NCBI GenBank assembly: GCA_024641655.1
Contig: JAHECR010000004.1
Location: forward strand, 1 to 64,000
Length of the DNA: 64,000 nucleotides
Source of the DNA: Acidimicrobiaceae bacterium
Lineage (GTDB): Bacteria; Actinomycetota; Acidimicrobiia; Acidimicrobiales; UBA8592
Reading direction: 5' to 3'
The position numbers and the translations under genes were made by a program. Of this stretch, positions 16,353-25,634 are shown in pieces (position 1 is the first letter of the stretch; the number at the start of each line of letters is the position of its first letter). The notes under the pieces were generated by a model. It saw only the letters and a list, made by a program, of their open reading frames with translations. It ran no database searches and had not been told where the DNA came from.

Positions 16353-17531
16353 ATGGCAAGCTTCCGCGACCTGCTGAACCAGGCGAAGCAAACGATCTCC
16401 GAGGTCACCACCGGCGAGGCCGAGCGACTCCTCGCCGAAGGGTGGACGCTCCTCGACGTGCGTGAGCCCGACGAGTACGAACAGGGCGCGATCCCCGGCT
16501 CGATCCACATCCCGCGCGGCCAGCTCGAGAGCAACGTCGAGAACCGGATCCCGTCGAAGGACACCAGGATCGTGGCAGTGTGCGCGGGCGGCGTCCGCTC
16601 CGCGTTCGCGGCGCAGACCCTCCAGGCGCTCGACTACGCCGAGGTGGTCTCGATGGAAGGCGGCTTCAACCGCTGGAAGGACGAAGGTCGCGACTGGAAG
16701 ACCCCACAGACCCTCGACCCTGGACAGCGCAACCGCTACCAGCGTCACCTGCTCCTCCCCGAGGTCGGTGAGGAAGGACAGCTGAAGTTGCTCGACGCCA
16801 AGGTGCTGTGCCTGGGTGCAGGCGGACTCGGTTCCCCCGCCGCTCTCTACCTCGCCGCCGCCGGTGTCGGCACGATCGGGATCGTCGACATGGATGTCGT
16901 CGACGAGTCGAACCTCCAGCGCCAGATCCTCCACAACCTCGATCGCATCGGGGAGCGCAAGGTCGACTCGGCGAAGAAGACCCTCAATGCCCTCAACCCC
17001 GACGTCAACGTGGTCACCTACGACGTGCGGCTAGACGCCACCAACATCATCGACATCATCAGCGGGTACGACGTGATCGTCGACGGGGCCGACAATTTCC
17101 CCGTTCGGTACATGCTCAACGATGCGTCGGTAAAACTCGGAATCCCAGTGGTACACGGATCCATCTTCCGTTTCGAGGGTCAGATCACCGTTTTCGATCC
17201 GAAGAATGGTCCGACCTATCGCGACATGATCCCAGAACCGCCCCCCGCCGAGTTGGCCCCCAGCTGTGCCGAAGCCGGGGTCCTGGGGGTTCTGCCCGGC
17301 ATCGTCGGGAGCATTCAGGCCCTGGAAGCCATCAAGCTGATTCTGGGTCTCGGCGACAGCCTGGTCGGTCGCCTGCTCGCATTCGACGCCCTGGAGATGA
17401 GCTTCCGGACCTTCAAGTTGCGCAAGGATCCAAGCGTCGACATCACTTGGGAGAATCGCGAGCGGATCCAGGTAGTCGCGTTGGATGGCCTCTGCCAGCC
17501 CGCACCACTGCAGGCCCCGCCCGGGAGCTGA
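16353..17531 (+). CDS. Rhodanese-MoeB/ThiF fusion: ubiquitin-like carrier activating sulfurtransferase
   Basis: 392 residues. Rhodanese comes first (residues 20-115, catalytic Cys77 in CAGGVRS), followed by an E1-like adenylyltransferase (from about 127) with GAGGLGS (155-161), DMDVVDESNLQRQ and SCAEAGVLGVLPG. It should adenylate the C-terminal Gly of a small ThiS/MoaD/CysO-like protein and load sulfur on it. In mycobacterial MoeZ the order is reversed (MoeB, then rhodanese). A GAAGGAC Shine-Dalgarno precedes the ATG and a promoter lies at 16285-16313. The last 500 bp are overlapped antisense by the SpoIID-like gene. Confidence 0.88.
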   Translation: MASFRDLLNQAKQTISEVTTGEAERLLAEGWTLLDVREPDEYEQGAIPGSIHIPRGQLESNVENRIPSKDTRIVAVCAGGVRSAFAAQTLQALDYAEVVSMEGGFNRWKDEGRDWKTPQTLDPGQRNRYQRHLLLPEVGEEGQLKLLDAKVLCLGAGGLGSPAALYLAAAGVGTIGIVDMDVVDESNLQRQILHNLDRIGERKVDSAKKTLNALNPDVNVVTYDVRLDATNIIDIISGYDVIVDGADNFPVRYMLNDASVKLGIPVVHGSIFRFEGQITVFDPKNGPTYRDMIPEPPPAELAPSCAEAGVLGVLPGIVGSIQALEAIKLILGLGDSLVGRLLAFDALEMSFRTFKLRKDPSVDITWENRERIQVVALDGLCQPAPLQAPPGS

Positions 17532-19220
17532 GTCCACGACGGCGTCGCCCGCACCTAGGGGCGTGTGCGTCGTGGGCGCAGGCGCCGGGAGTGCCGGCAC
17601 CGCCTTGCAGCCGAGCAACAGCGCCGGACCGCCGGGCGCATGGGCAAAGGCGCACACCCGCGCGGCGCTGCGGTTCACCGAGATCGTCTCGTCGAATCCC
17701 AGAGCCACGCCTCCCGACAGGGAGCTGTCGATGTCCGGGCGCGCTGCGGCCGCGTCGATCGTTCGTGCGGTCACGCCGTCCACCTGGACTTCGACGGGGA
17801 TGGTCGGCGCTGCGGTGGCGTCGAAGGCCCAGCCCTTTACCCGGAGGGTTTCGCCGTTGCGGGTCGCGCTCTCGAACGCACCGATCGGTTCGGCGACCAT
17901 CACCGCAACCGAGTAGTCCGTCGAGAGCAGGCGCCGAGCGTTTCCTCCTCCCGCTGCAGCGACCCCGGCGTTGATCAGGCTCCGCAACGACTTGCCCGGG
18001 AGGGTGACCGAACCCGCGCTGCCAGCGATGGTGACGCTGGCGTTGTCGTTGCGCCCCGACGCATCGAGCGACCCCGACACTCGAATGTCGGTGATCGTGC
18101 CGACCGACACTCCCGTGCCGGCCCGCTGCCAGGCGTCAATCTCCTCGCTGGTGTACTCCCGCGACCAGTTGGCGTAGGGATTCACGTCGTCGTCGAAGGG
18201 ATCGGGCCTCGAGATCAGGTAGGGCAGGCTCAGGGAGAAGACGTAGCCACCATCAGCGCTTTTGCCACCATTGGACGAGGAGTAGAAGGCCTCGATCGGG
18301 CTGCCCTGCCACAAGAGGACCTTGCCGGTGGTGTTGGTGACGGCGCGCATCCAGGTGGCGGAATTCGTCGCCAACTCGTTCGCGTAGCCGTAGAACACCT
18401 GATCGTCGATGGTCGAGTACAGGTCCCACGGCATCGACCACGACGGCGAAGCGCGTCGCGCCTGGATGCGTCTGAGCGCGAACGTGCGTCCGGCGACTGC
18501 CTGTGACTCGAGCGCGATCAGCGGCCAGGCGCTGGGCATCTCAGCCAGCCCGAACAGGTACTCGTCCATCGTCAGGCCGCCGAGGGTCACCCAGAGCGTG
18601 TCGGTGGTCTCGAATCGCTTCCCGATCATCAGCGTGCCCCGGTGATAGCGGTTGCCGGGTGTGCCGATGGAGACCTGACCGATGACGTCGGTGCGAACCG
18701 GTTGCCCCACCACCAGCTCCATCGACAGAGGCCCGGTCGCGCACGGGTTCGCCGCCCCGGCGCAATGATCGACGCCATCGGGAGTGGTGGCGCTGAACCC
18801 CCCGCCGGCCCTGCGGCCGAACGTGACCGTTGTCGCCGTCGGGAACGTGGCGACCACGGCGTTGGTGGAGCCGAGCAGCGTCGTTGGACCCGACGCAGTG
18901 AACACGGCGCCCTTGCCGCTGAACAGGTGGACGCGAAGGTCGTCGGGCACCGCGACCGACGATTCGGTGGCGCCGGGGTAGTAGAACCCGAGGATGTCCG
19001 GTCGCGACTGGCCGGCCTCGGCGCGCGCCCGCGCGCCGTACTGGCTCATCCCCACGCCGTGGCCCGACCCGTGGCCGTCGAACCTGACCGTGCTCGTGGC
19101 TGTGGCGACCTGGGCGTCGGCAGGAACGTGTGGCAGGCACAGCGCGAGAAGGACCAGCAGCAGCGACACGGGTGCGACCCGGCGTCGCCTCGCTCTCCAT
19201 CGTGCCTTCATCATCGGCAT
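17031..19220 (-). CDS. SpoIID/LytB domain secreted protein with run-on 3' end
   Basis: Signal peptide (ending near ADAQ) then a SpoIID/LytB domain: GHGSGHGVGMSQYGA, EMPSAWPLIALESQAVAGRT and YSSSNGGKS are hallmarks of this peptidoglycan lytic or amidase-enhancer family. A C-terminal beta domain ends in ALLLGCKAV, where homologues usually stop. Here the frame has no stop and continues for about 165 residues antisense to the rhodanese-MoeB gene, ending at 17031. The real end is probably near 17540, so a lost stop or frameshift is likely. The ATG at 19220 has a GGAGA site 8 nt upstream. Acts outside the membrane in wall remodelling. Confidence 0.75.
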   Translation of the reverse strand: MPMMKARWRARRRRVAPVSLLLVLLALCLPHVPADAQVATATSTVRFDGHGSGHGVGMSQYGARARAEAGQSRPDILGFYYPGATESSVAVPDDLRVHLFSGKGAVFTASGPTTLLGSTNAVVATFPTATTVTFGRRAGGGFSATTPDGVDHCAGAANPCATGPLSMELVVGQPVRTDVIGQVSIGTPGNRYHRGTLMIGKRFETTDTLWVTLGGLTMDEYLFGLAEMPSAWPLIALESQAVAGRTFALRRIQARRASPSWSMPWDLYSTIDDQVFYGYANELATNSATWMRAVTNTTGKVLLWQGSPIEAFYSSSNGGKSADGGYVFSLSLPYLISRPDPFDDDVNPYANWSREYTSEEIDAWQRAGTGVSVGTITDIRVSGSLDASGRNDNASVTIAGSAGSVTLPGKSLRSLINAGVAAAGGGNARRLLSTDYSVAVMVAEPIGAFESATRNGETLRVKGWAFDATAAPTIPVEVQVDGVTARTIDAAAARPDIDSSLSGGVALGFDETISVNRSAARVCAFAHAPGGPALLLGCKAVPALPAPAPTTHTPLGAGDAVVDSAPGRGLQWCGLAEAIQRDYLDPLAILPSDVDAWILAQLEGPEAHLQGVECEQATDQAVAETQNQLDGFQGLNAPDDAGQNPQDPGFGTAGGQLGGGRFWDHVAIGRTILRIENGDLTLETEDGSVYHWDSEFYRRIVEHVPNGEIVGPVDDHVVPADDVDDVGGV

Positions 19221-19407
19221 CCGGTCGTCTCCGCCGCTCGGCCCCCCGCAAGCTTCCCATGCCGAACCGCCGGGCGGCACGCCACGCACCATACCGTCAC
19301 CGCCTTGGCGCACCCAGCACGGTGCAGTTTCGCAGCGCAGATCTGGCGATCCTTCGGTCGCTCGCCAGCGCGCTGCAGGACCGCCTTCGTCGAAGGGGCG
19401 GATTGAC

Positions 19408-20421
19408 TCAGGCGCGGTTCTCGTCGAGCGGGGTGCGGGCCGGGCCCCGGGCGCGGCGTGGAGGCCCGAGGAGGAAACCCAGGCCCCACCCGAGATGCAT
19501 CGTGGGGAAGATGGCGGGGAGGTGCCGCCTGTCTGCAGCGTCCAGGTCGCGGACCGACGCGCTGGCCGCCAAGACAGCCACTCCGTAGACGCCGGGCCCG
19601 AGCAGCCCCCACCGCCGACCCGACGCAGCGACGGCGATTCCCGCTGCGATGCCCAGCACGGTCACCGGCGCAGCGAGCTGCCTGAGACGAACCGCCCGTG
19701 GGTTGCGTCGGATCACCTCGCGCTTCCAGCGCCCATAGTCGAAGTATTGGCGACCGAGTCCGGCCAACGAATCCCGTGGGTGATAGACGACCTCCAGCGC
19801 CGGGTCGAACCACACCACCTGGCCCATGGCACGCAGGCGCACGTTGAGCTCGTAGTCCTGGTTGCGTACCAGCGACTCGTCGAAGCCGCCCACCGAGCGC
19901 AGCGCCTCGGCACGAAACACCCCGAGATAGACCGTGTCGGTCGGGCCCTCGTCGCCCCCGTAGTGGAACTTCGCGTCGCCGACGCCGAAGCGCGAAGTCA
20001 TGGCCGCAGCTGCGGCCCGCTGGAACGAGGTGCTCCCGACCGCGCGCTGGACGCCTCCGACGTTGGCAGCCCCGGTGCGTTCGAGGGTCTCGACGGCGCG
20101 GGTGACGTAGCCGTCTGGCAGCTCACAGTGCGCGTCGACACGGACGATGACCTCGCCGGTGCATGCAGCGATCGCCGCGTTCAGGCCCGCGGCGGTACCA
20201 CCCGGCGGGTTCGTGACCGAGCGCACCCGGGCATCGCCCGCGGTGATCGCGTTGACGACCGCCTCGGTGCCGTCGTGTGACGGTCCGATCGCTATGACCA
20301 GCTCCAATGGGCCCGCGTAGTCCTGTTCCAGGACTGACCGCACTGCAGCGGTGATGGCAGCGGCATCGTTGCGCGCCGGCATGACGGCGCTGACCGCCGG
20401 TAGGACGCGACGTGAGGACAC
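19408..20421 (-). CDS. Family 2 glycosyltransferase with C-terminal membrane helices
   Basis: About 337 residues. GT-A fold start VSAVMPARNDA, the acceptor/metal region VRVDAHCE (DxD-like) and the QDYELNVRLR motif are visible. Toward the C-terminus come two hydrophobic segments and a basic tail, so it works at the inner membrane face, adding a sugar to a lipid-linked intermediate. Resembles succinoglycan-type ExoA transferases. The gene begins 14 nt after the sugar-phosphate transferase stop; the pair would act in sequence on one surface glycan. Confidence 0.8.
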   Translation of the reverse strand: MSSRRVLPAVSAVMPARNDAAAITAAVRSVLEQDYAGPLELVIAIGPSHDGTEAVVNAITAGDARVRSVTNPPGGTAAGLNAAIAACTGEVIVRVDAHCELPDGYVTRAVETLERTGAANVGGVQRAVGSTSFQRAAAAAMTSRFGVGDAKFHYGGDEGPTDTVYLGVFRAEALRSVGGFDESLVRNQDYELNVRLRAMGQVVWFDPALEVVYHPRDSLAGLGRQYFDYGRWKREVIRRNPRAVRLRQLAAPVTVLGIAAGIAVAASGRRWGLLGPGVYGVAVLAASASVRDLDAADRRHLPAIFPTMHLGWGLGFLLGPPRRARGPARTPLDENRA

Positions 20422-20435
20422 CGGCGCTCGGGGAC

Positions 20436-21812
20436 TCAGAGCCGGCCGGAGAGCACGGTCCACACCGTCCGCAACATGATCTGCATGTCGAGGATGGGGG
20501 ACCAGTTGACCAGGTACTGCAGGTCATGGCCGAGCTTGTACCCGGGGTCGGTGTGGTAGTTGCCCGCCACCTGCGCCAGACCCGTGATGCCCGGCGGGAT
20601 GTCGTGGCGACGACCGTAGCCGGGGATGATGATCTCGTACTGGGACGCGAACTCGGGTCGTTCCGGTCGCGGCCCCACGATCGACATCTCACCGCGCAGC
20701 ACGTTGATGAACTGCGGGAGCTCGTCGAGGCGACTCCTGCGGAGCCAGGCCATGCCGGGCACGATCCGCGGGTCGTCGAGGTCGGCCTTGACTGCACCAC
20801 TCGCCTCTTCGGCATTGCGGTACATCGTCCGGAACTTGATCAGCCGGAACGGCCTGCCGAAGCGGCCGACACGCTCCTGGCGATACAGGATGTGCTTCCC
20901 GGCCACGATGCGCACGTACAGCGCCGTGAGCAGCCCGATCACGAGCAGGGGAACGGCCAGGACTGCGAGGTAGCACACTTCGGTAACCCGCTTGAAGTGG
21001 GCGCTCGACGCGCTGAGGGCATGGGTGCGTAGGACGACGAAGGGCATCCCGGCGATCTGGCGGCTGCGCTGGAGCCCCAGCAGCGTGTGGTGTGGAGCGA
21101 TGCGCTGGAACACGCCGACCCGGGCGTCCTCGAGCTCCTCGAGCGGGTGCGGGTAGATCTCGTCGAGGGTGTCATTGCTCAACAGCAGGACGTCGGAGGC
21201 ACCGACACGCTCGACCTCGGCGCCGAGGTGACGCAGGTTCGCCACCTGACCGACGATGTCGACGTCGGGCTCGCAGGCCTGGAGGTGGCCGCGAGCGAGA
21301 TGGAGGTCGTCGGGGTTGCCGACGAGCAGCACGCGCGGGTTGCCGTACCGACGCGCGTACAGCCGCCGAGCCAGCCAACGGTTGTAGGCGATACCGACTG
21401 ACGCTCCGACGAGAACCAGCGCCAGGTTTCCTCGGGGCATGAGGAAGTAGTCGGTCAGGAACGCAGCGGCTGCATCGAGCAGCACCGCAACCGCGGTGAG
21501 CATCGAGACACGCGGGAGCCAGAGCCGGGCCCCGATGCGCATCAGCGGGTCGTACAGCCCCCCGAAGTAGTAGACGCACAGGTGGATCAGCGTGGCAACC
21601 GTGAAGCCCACCACATAGCTCGACGCCGACTTCGGCCAATCGACCCCAAAGCGCAGCATCTGGGCGCCGTACAACGCGACCTGCAGCACGGCGATGTCGG
21701 CGAGGTACATGAGCCGGAACTTGCGCGGCGACACTCGCCGACGGCGATGCCCTGCTTCGGGCGTCCTCGACGAGGTGGGGTTGGGTGAGACGGGAGTGCG
21801 CGTGTCGACCAT
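20436..21812 (-). CDS. Polyprenyl-phosphate sugar-1-phosphate transferase (WcaJ/WbaP type)
   Basis: 458 residues. The N-terminal half carries four membrane helices and a CoA-binding-like domain (PRVLLVGNPDDLHLA); a further helix (about 265-290) leads to the conserved catalytic domain with KFRTMYRNAEE, RRSRLDELPQFINVLRGEMS, SIVGPRPERPEF and PGITGLAQVAG. It starts glycan assembly by moving hexose-1-phosphate from a nucleotide sugar to undecaprenyl phosphate. The start at 21812 is supported by a TACGCT box at about 21851-21856 with a short leader. It is coupled to the GT2 gene downstream. Confidence 0.9.
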   Translation of the reverse strand: MVDTRTPVSPNPTSSRTPEAGHRRRRVSPRKFRLMYLADIAVLQVALYGAQMLRFGVDWPKSASSYVVGFTVATLIHLCVYYFGGLYDPLMRIGARLWLPRVSMLTAVAVLLDAAAAFLTDYFLMPRGNLALVLVGASVGIAYNRWLARRLYARRYGNPRVLLVGNPDDLHLARGHLQACEPDVDIVGQVANLRHLGAEVERVGASDVLLLSNDTLDEIYPHPLEELEDARVGVFQRIAPHHTLLGLQRSRQIAGMPFVVLRTHALSASSAHFKRVTEVCYLAVLAVPLLVIGLLTALYVRIVAGKHILYRQERVGRFGRPFRLIKFRTMYRNAEEASGAVKADLDDPRIVPGMAWLRRSRLDELPQFINVLRGEMSIVGPRPERPEFASQYEIIIPGYGRRHDIPPGITGLAQVAGNYHTDPGYKLGHDLQYLVNWSPILDMQIMLRTVWTVLSGRL

Positions 21813-21963
21813 GGGCAGGGGCGGCGCGAGGCATGGGCGCCAATGGGAAGCGTAGGCTTCGCGCGGCGTCGATGTGTGGCGCGTGTGTGAACTTCCGTCA
21901 CACGCGGCCCGCCGCCACTGGAGTCGCCCGGGGCCCGGGTGTTCTGCCGATACGCTGACCGCC

Positions 21964-23328
21964 ATGTCCAAGAAGGTCGTCATCATCGGCGGCGGGCCCG
22001 CTGGGAACCGTTGTGCAACCGACGCGGCGCGTCTCGGGGCCGATGTGGTCATGATCGAGCGCGACATCGTCGGGGGTGCGGCGCACCTGCTCGATTGCAT
22101 CCCCTCGAAGGCCATGATCGCGACCGGCGGGGCGATCTCGTTCATCAACCGGGCCGAGGGCATGGGCCTCGTCGACGTCGAGGCGGGCATCGACGTCGAC
22201 GCGCTCAAGGAACGGGTTCAGAGCATCGAGGAGAAGCTCCACGGTCAGATGGTCGACCTGCTGACCAGCCAGGGTGTGCGAATCGTGCGCGGCACCGGCA
22301 GGCTCAATGGCCCCAACCTTGTGGTAGCCGACACCGACGAGGGGCCCATCGAGTTCGAGGCCGAGGTCGTGGTCCTGTCGACCGGCAGCCGTCCCCGCAT
22401 CCCCGACTTCGCGCATCCCGACGGCGACCGCATCCTGACGACTCGCGACGCGTATCCGCCGCCCCAGATGCCCGAACACCTCGTCGTGATCGGCTCGGGT
22501 GTGACCGGCGTGGAGTTCGTCCACATGTTCAGCTCGCTGGGGAGCCAGGTCACCCTCATCGTCAGCAGGCAGCACGTGCTTCCAGGGAAGGACGCCGAGG
22601 TCGCGGCCGCGCTCGAGGAGAACTTCCTCCGTCGCGGCGTACGGCTGTTCAAAGGCGCCCGAGCCCTCAACATCGATCGCACCGACGAGGGCGTCGTGGT
22701 CGAGTGCGACGACGGTCGCGTCGCCAGAGGCAGCCACGCGCTGCTCGCGATCGGGTCGATCCCCAACAGCGACTCTCTCGGTCTCGCGAGCGCAGGGGTG
22801 GAAGTCGACCCCAGCGGCTACGTCGTCGTGGATCACAACCTGCGCTCATCGGTCCCGCACATCTACGCCGCAGGCGACCTGTCGGGCAAGCTTCCGTTGT
22901 CGTCGGTGGCCGCGATGCAGGGCCGCAAGATCGCCGAGCACGCCCTCGGGATGCACATCGGCCGCGCCCACCGCCACCTCGATTACGACAAGGCGGCATC
23001 GGCGATCTTCACCGAACCCGAGATCGCCGATGTCGGACTCGCCGAGGCCGATGCCTTCGCCGAGGGCCGCAAGATCCGGGTGACCAAAGTGCCGTTCTCG
23101 GTGTCGGCCAAGGCGCTGATCAACCATGACCCGCGTGGCTTCGTCAAGATCCTGTCGGACCCCGCGACCGGGGTGATCCTCGGGGGATCCATCGTCGGAC
23201 GCCACGCCGCAGAGCTGATCTCGGTCATCGCGGTGGCCATCAACGCCGGACTGACCGTCGAGGACCTGTCCGAGACGCTCTTCGTGCACCCGACGCTCAC
23301 CGAGGTGCTCGCCGAGGCCGCCGAGTGA
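21964..23328 (+). CDS. lpdA: FAD-dependent NAD(P)H-quinone reductase of the LpdA type (lipoamide dehydrogenase-like, lacking one redox Cys)
   Basis: 454 residues with FAD-binding IIGGGPAGNRCA, NAD-binding VVIGSGVTGVEF, the second FAD motif IYAAGDLSG and the dimer domain ending HPTLTE. In true disulfide reductases the FAD domain holds CLNxGC; here the matching segment is AAHLLDCIPSK, with only one Cys, as in Mycobacterium LpdA (Rv3303c), a quinone reductase. It is therefore unlikely to reduce disulfides. TACGCT (21951-21956) lies 7 nt before the ATG (leaderless). The RDD gene overlaps its stop. Confidence 0.82.
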   Translation: MSKKVVIIGGGPAGNRCATDAARLGADVVMIERDIVGGAAHLLDCIPSKAMIATGGAISFINRAEGMGLVDVEAGIDVDALKERVQSIEEKLHGQMVDLLTSQGVRIVRGTGRLNGPNLVVADTDEGPIEFEAEVVVLSTGSRPRIPDFAHPDGDRILTTRDAYPPPQMPEHLVVIGSGVTGVEFVHMFSSLGSQVTLIVSRQHVLPGKDAEVAAALEENFLRRGVRLFKGARALNIDRTDEGVVVECDDGRVARGSHALLAIGSIPNSDSLGLASAGVEVDPSGYVVVDHNLRSSVPHIYAAGDLSGKLPLSSVAAMQGRKIAEHALGMHIGRAHRHLDYDKAASAIFTEPEIADVGLAEADAFAEGRKIRVTKVPFSVSAKALINHDPRGFVKILSDPATGVILGGSIVGRHAAELISVIAVAINAGLTVEDLSETLFVHPTLTEVLAEAAE

Positions 23329-23822
23329 CGGGCTTGCCCTCCGACGACGCAGCGTTCCTCGCTGCCGCGGGAATCGATGCCCAGAGCCTGGGCGCCGCCG
23401 ACGGCGATCGTGTGGCGTCGATCATGTCCCGAGCCTTCGCCCGGTCCATCGACCTGCTGGTCGTGGCCTTGCTGTCGCTCGCGTTCACCGTGCCCTTCGT
23501 GAGCCCCACGGGGTCCGATGTGCCGAGATGGGTGCAGCTCGCCTCGCTGGCGAGCTGGCTGGTCTACGAGGCCGGGACCGTTGCCGTGCTCGGATGCACG
23601 ATGGGGAAGATGGCGATGGGTCTCATGGTCGTCGACGTGACTACCGGCGGGGCTCCCGGGATCGGCCGGTCGTTGGTACGAGCGGCCGTGGTGCCCGCGC
23701 TCATCCCCCTGGTGTCGTTCTTCGCGCTGCTCGCCTATCCGACGGCCACCGTTGACCTCCAGGCACGACGAGGCCTGCTCGATCGGCTGGCCGGAACGGC
23801 CGTGGTCGCGGCGCGCCGCTGA
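23325..23822 (+). CDS. RDD family membrane protein
   Basis: 165 residues with three hydrophobic stretches. The RDD signature is recognisable: Arg and Asp in SRAFARSIDLLVVALL, and a later RRGLLDRLAGT. RDD proteins are small membrane proteins proposed to be transporters or Na+/H+ antiporters, though most are uncharacterised. The GTG overlaps the quinone reductase stop (GTGA), so the two are co-translated. It is convergent with the carboxylase gene; only 44 nt separate their ends. Confidence 0.75.
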   Translation: MTGLPSDDAAFLAAAGIDAQSLGAADGDRVASIMSRAFARSIDLLVVALLSLAFTVPFVSPTGSDVPRWVQLASLASWLVYEAGTVAVLGCTMGKMAMGLMVVDVTTGGAPGIGRSLVRAAVVPALIPLVSFFALLAYPTATVDLQARRGLLDRLAGTAVVAARR

Positions 23823-23866
23823 GGACGGGGCAGCGCTTCGTGTTCGAGGCGACCCGAGCGGGTGGC

Positions 23867-25615
23867 TCAGGCCGCGGGTTCGATGACGACGACGACGTCG
23901 CCACCGCCGACGGAATCGCCCGTCGTCACGCGGACCTCGGTGATGGTGCCGGCGACGTCGGCGGTGATGTTGTTCTCCATCTTCATGGCCTCGAGGACCA
24001 CGAGCGATGCCCCCACTTCGACGGTGTCACCCACCTCGACGAGCACCTTCACAATGGTGCCCTGCATCGGCACTGCCACCTGGCCGTTACCTCCGCCGAG
24101 GCCTGCGCCGCCCCCGGCCGCACTGCGGCGGACCCGGGCGCCGGCTGACGCCGACGGGTCGGGAACCCACATCGCGACCTCGAAGCGTTTGCCGTCGACC
24201 TCGACCTCCGCAGCCCGCCGAACCAGCGGGGTCTCCGACTCGGGTGGTGCGCCGACCTTCCCGCCGATGCCGGTGAGATCGAGGACCTCCTCGACCCACT
24301 TGGTGGAGTGCAGGTTGGCAGCGAAGTCGGGGTGAGCGAGGATGGCGCGGTCAGCCGGGATGGTCGTCGCCACGCCGGTGATCTCCATCTCGTCGAGGGC
24401 GCGCAACGTGCGGGCGATGGCACGGTCACGATCGCGTCCCCAGCACACCAGCTTGCCGACGAGGTTGTCGTAGTACTGGCTGATCTCGTCACCAGCGGTG
24501 TAGCCGCCGTCCCAGCGCGTGCCGAAACCCGAAGGCACGGTGAGGGTCGTGATCGGACCGGGGCTCGGGAGGAACGCGCCCTCGGCGGGGTCCTCGGCGT
24601 TGATCCGGACCTCGATGGCGTGGCCGTTGATCTCGATGTCGTCCTGGGAGAACGGCAACGGTTCGCCCGAGGCGACCCGGATCTGCTGTTCCACGAGATC
24701 GACCCCGGTCACGAGCTCGGTGACCGGATGTTCGACCTGGAGGCGGGTGTTCATCTCGAGGTAGTAGAACGCGCCGTCCTCGTAGAGGAACTCGACGGTG
24801 CCCGCGTTGACGTACCCGCAGCCCAAAGCCACCTTGACCGCGGCCTCACCCATGGCCGCGAGCGTCTCGGGTGCAATCCCGGGGGCAGGCGCCTCCTCGA
24901 TCAGCTTCTGATGGCGGCGCTGCGCACTGCAGTCGCGCGTGCCGAGGTACACGCAGTTGCCGTGGCTGTCGGCGAGGACCTGCACCTCCACGTGACGCGG
25001 CTTGGTGAGGTACCGCTCCATGTAGATCTCGTCGCGACCGAAGTACGCCAGCGCCTCACGTTGGGACGAGTCGATGGCTGCTTCGATCTCGGCGTCGCTG
25101 TTCACGACTTTCATGCCGCGTCCGCCGCCGCCGTAGGCAGCCTTGATGGCGACTGGGTACCCGTGCTCGGCGCCGAAGCTCCGAACCTGGGCCGGGTCGG
25201 TGATGAAGTCGGTGGTGCCGGGCACGCCGTGTACGCCGACGGCCTCGGCGGCGAGGCGGGCGCTGATCTTGTCGCCCATCACCTCGATCGCCGGCGGCGG
25301 CGGGCCGATGAAGACGACGCCCCGGTCGGTGATCGCACGAGCGAAGTCGGCGTTCTCGGAGAAGAAGCCGTAGCCGGGGTGCACGGCGTCGGCCCCCGAA
25401 CGCTCGATGATCTCGAGGATCTTCGTGGTGTTGAGGTAACTCTCGGCGGCCGTCTGGCCCCCGAGCGCGTAGGCCTCGTCCGCGAGGCGCACGTGGAGTG
25501 CGCCATGGTCGAGCTCGGAATAGACGGCGACCGTTTCGATGCCCAGCTCGCGGCAGGCGCGAATGACTCGAACAGCGATCTCACCGCGGTTGGCTATCAG
25601 GACTTTGCGAAGCAC
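23867..25615 (-). CDS. Acetyl/propionyl-CoA carboxylase alpha subunit (biotin carboxylase plus BCCP)
   Basis: 582 residues. Starts LRKVLIANRGEIAVRVI, the universal biotin carboxylase N-terminus, with the ATP-grasp glycine loop GGGGRGMK and EMNTRLQVEHPVTE. The C-terminal biotinyl domain has the biotin Lys in LEAMKMENN. It carboxylates its own biotin for transfer by a separate beta subunit to an acyl-CoA (fatty or mycolic-type acid supply), which is not in the window. The start GTG at 25615 follows a weak CAGAAT-like box. It is divergent from the biotin ligase gene that would modify it. Confidence 0.92.
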   Translation of the reverse strand: MLRKVLIANRGEIAVRVIRACRELGIETVAVYSELDHGALHVRLADEAYALGGQTAAESYLNTTKILEIIERSGADAVHPGYGFFSENADFARAITDRGVVFIGPPPPAIEVMGDKISARLAAEAVGVHGVPGTTDFITDPAQVRSFGAEHGYPVAIKAAYGGGGRGMKVVNSDAEIEAAIDSSQREALAYFGRDEIYMERYLTKPRHVEVQVLADSHGNCVYLGTRDCSAQRRHQKLIEEAPAPGIAPETLAAMGEAAVKVALGCGYVNAGTVEFLYEDGAFYYLEMNTRLQVEHPVTELVTGVDLVEQQIRVASGEPLPFSQDDIEINGHAIEVRINAEDPAEGAFLPSPGPITTLTVPSGFGTRWDGGYTAGDEISQYYDNLVGKLVCWGRDRDRAIARTLRALDEMEITGVATTIPADRAILAHPDFAANLHSTKWVEEVLDLTGIGGKVGAPPESETPLVRRAAEVEVDGKRFEVAMWVPDPSASAGARVRRSAAGGGAGLGGGNGQVAVPMQGTIVKVLVEVGDTVEVGASLVVLEAMKMENNITADVAGTITEVRVTTGDSVGGGDVVVVIEPAA

Positions 25616-25634
25616 CGGACTATTCTGGCGGAAG

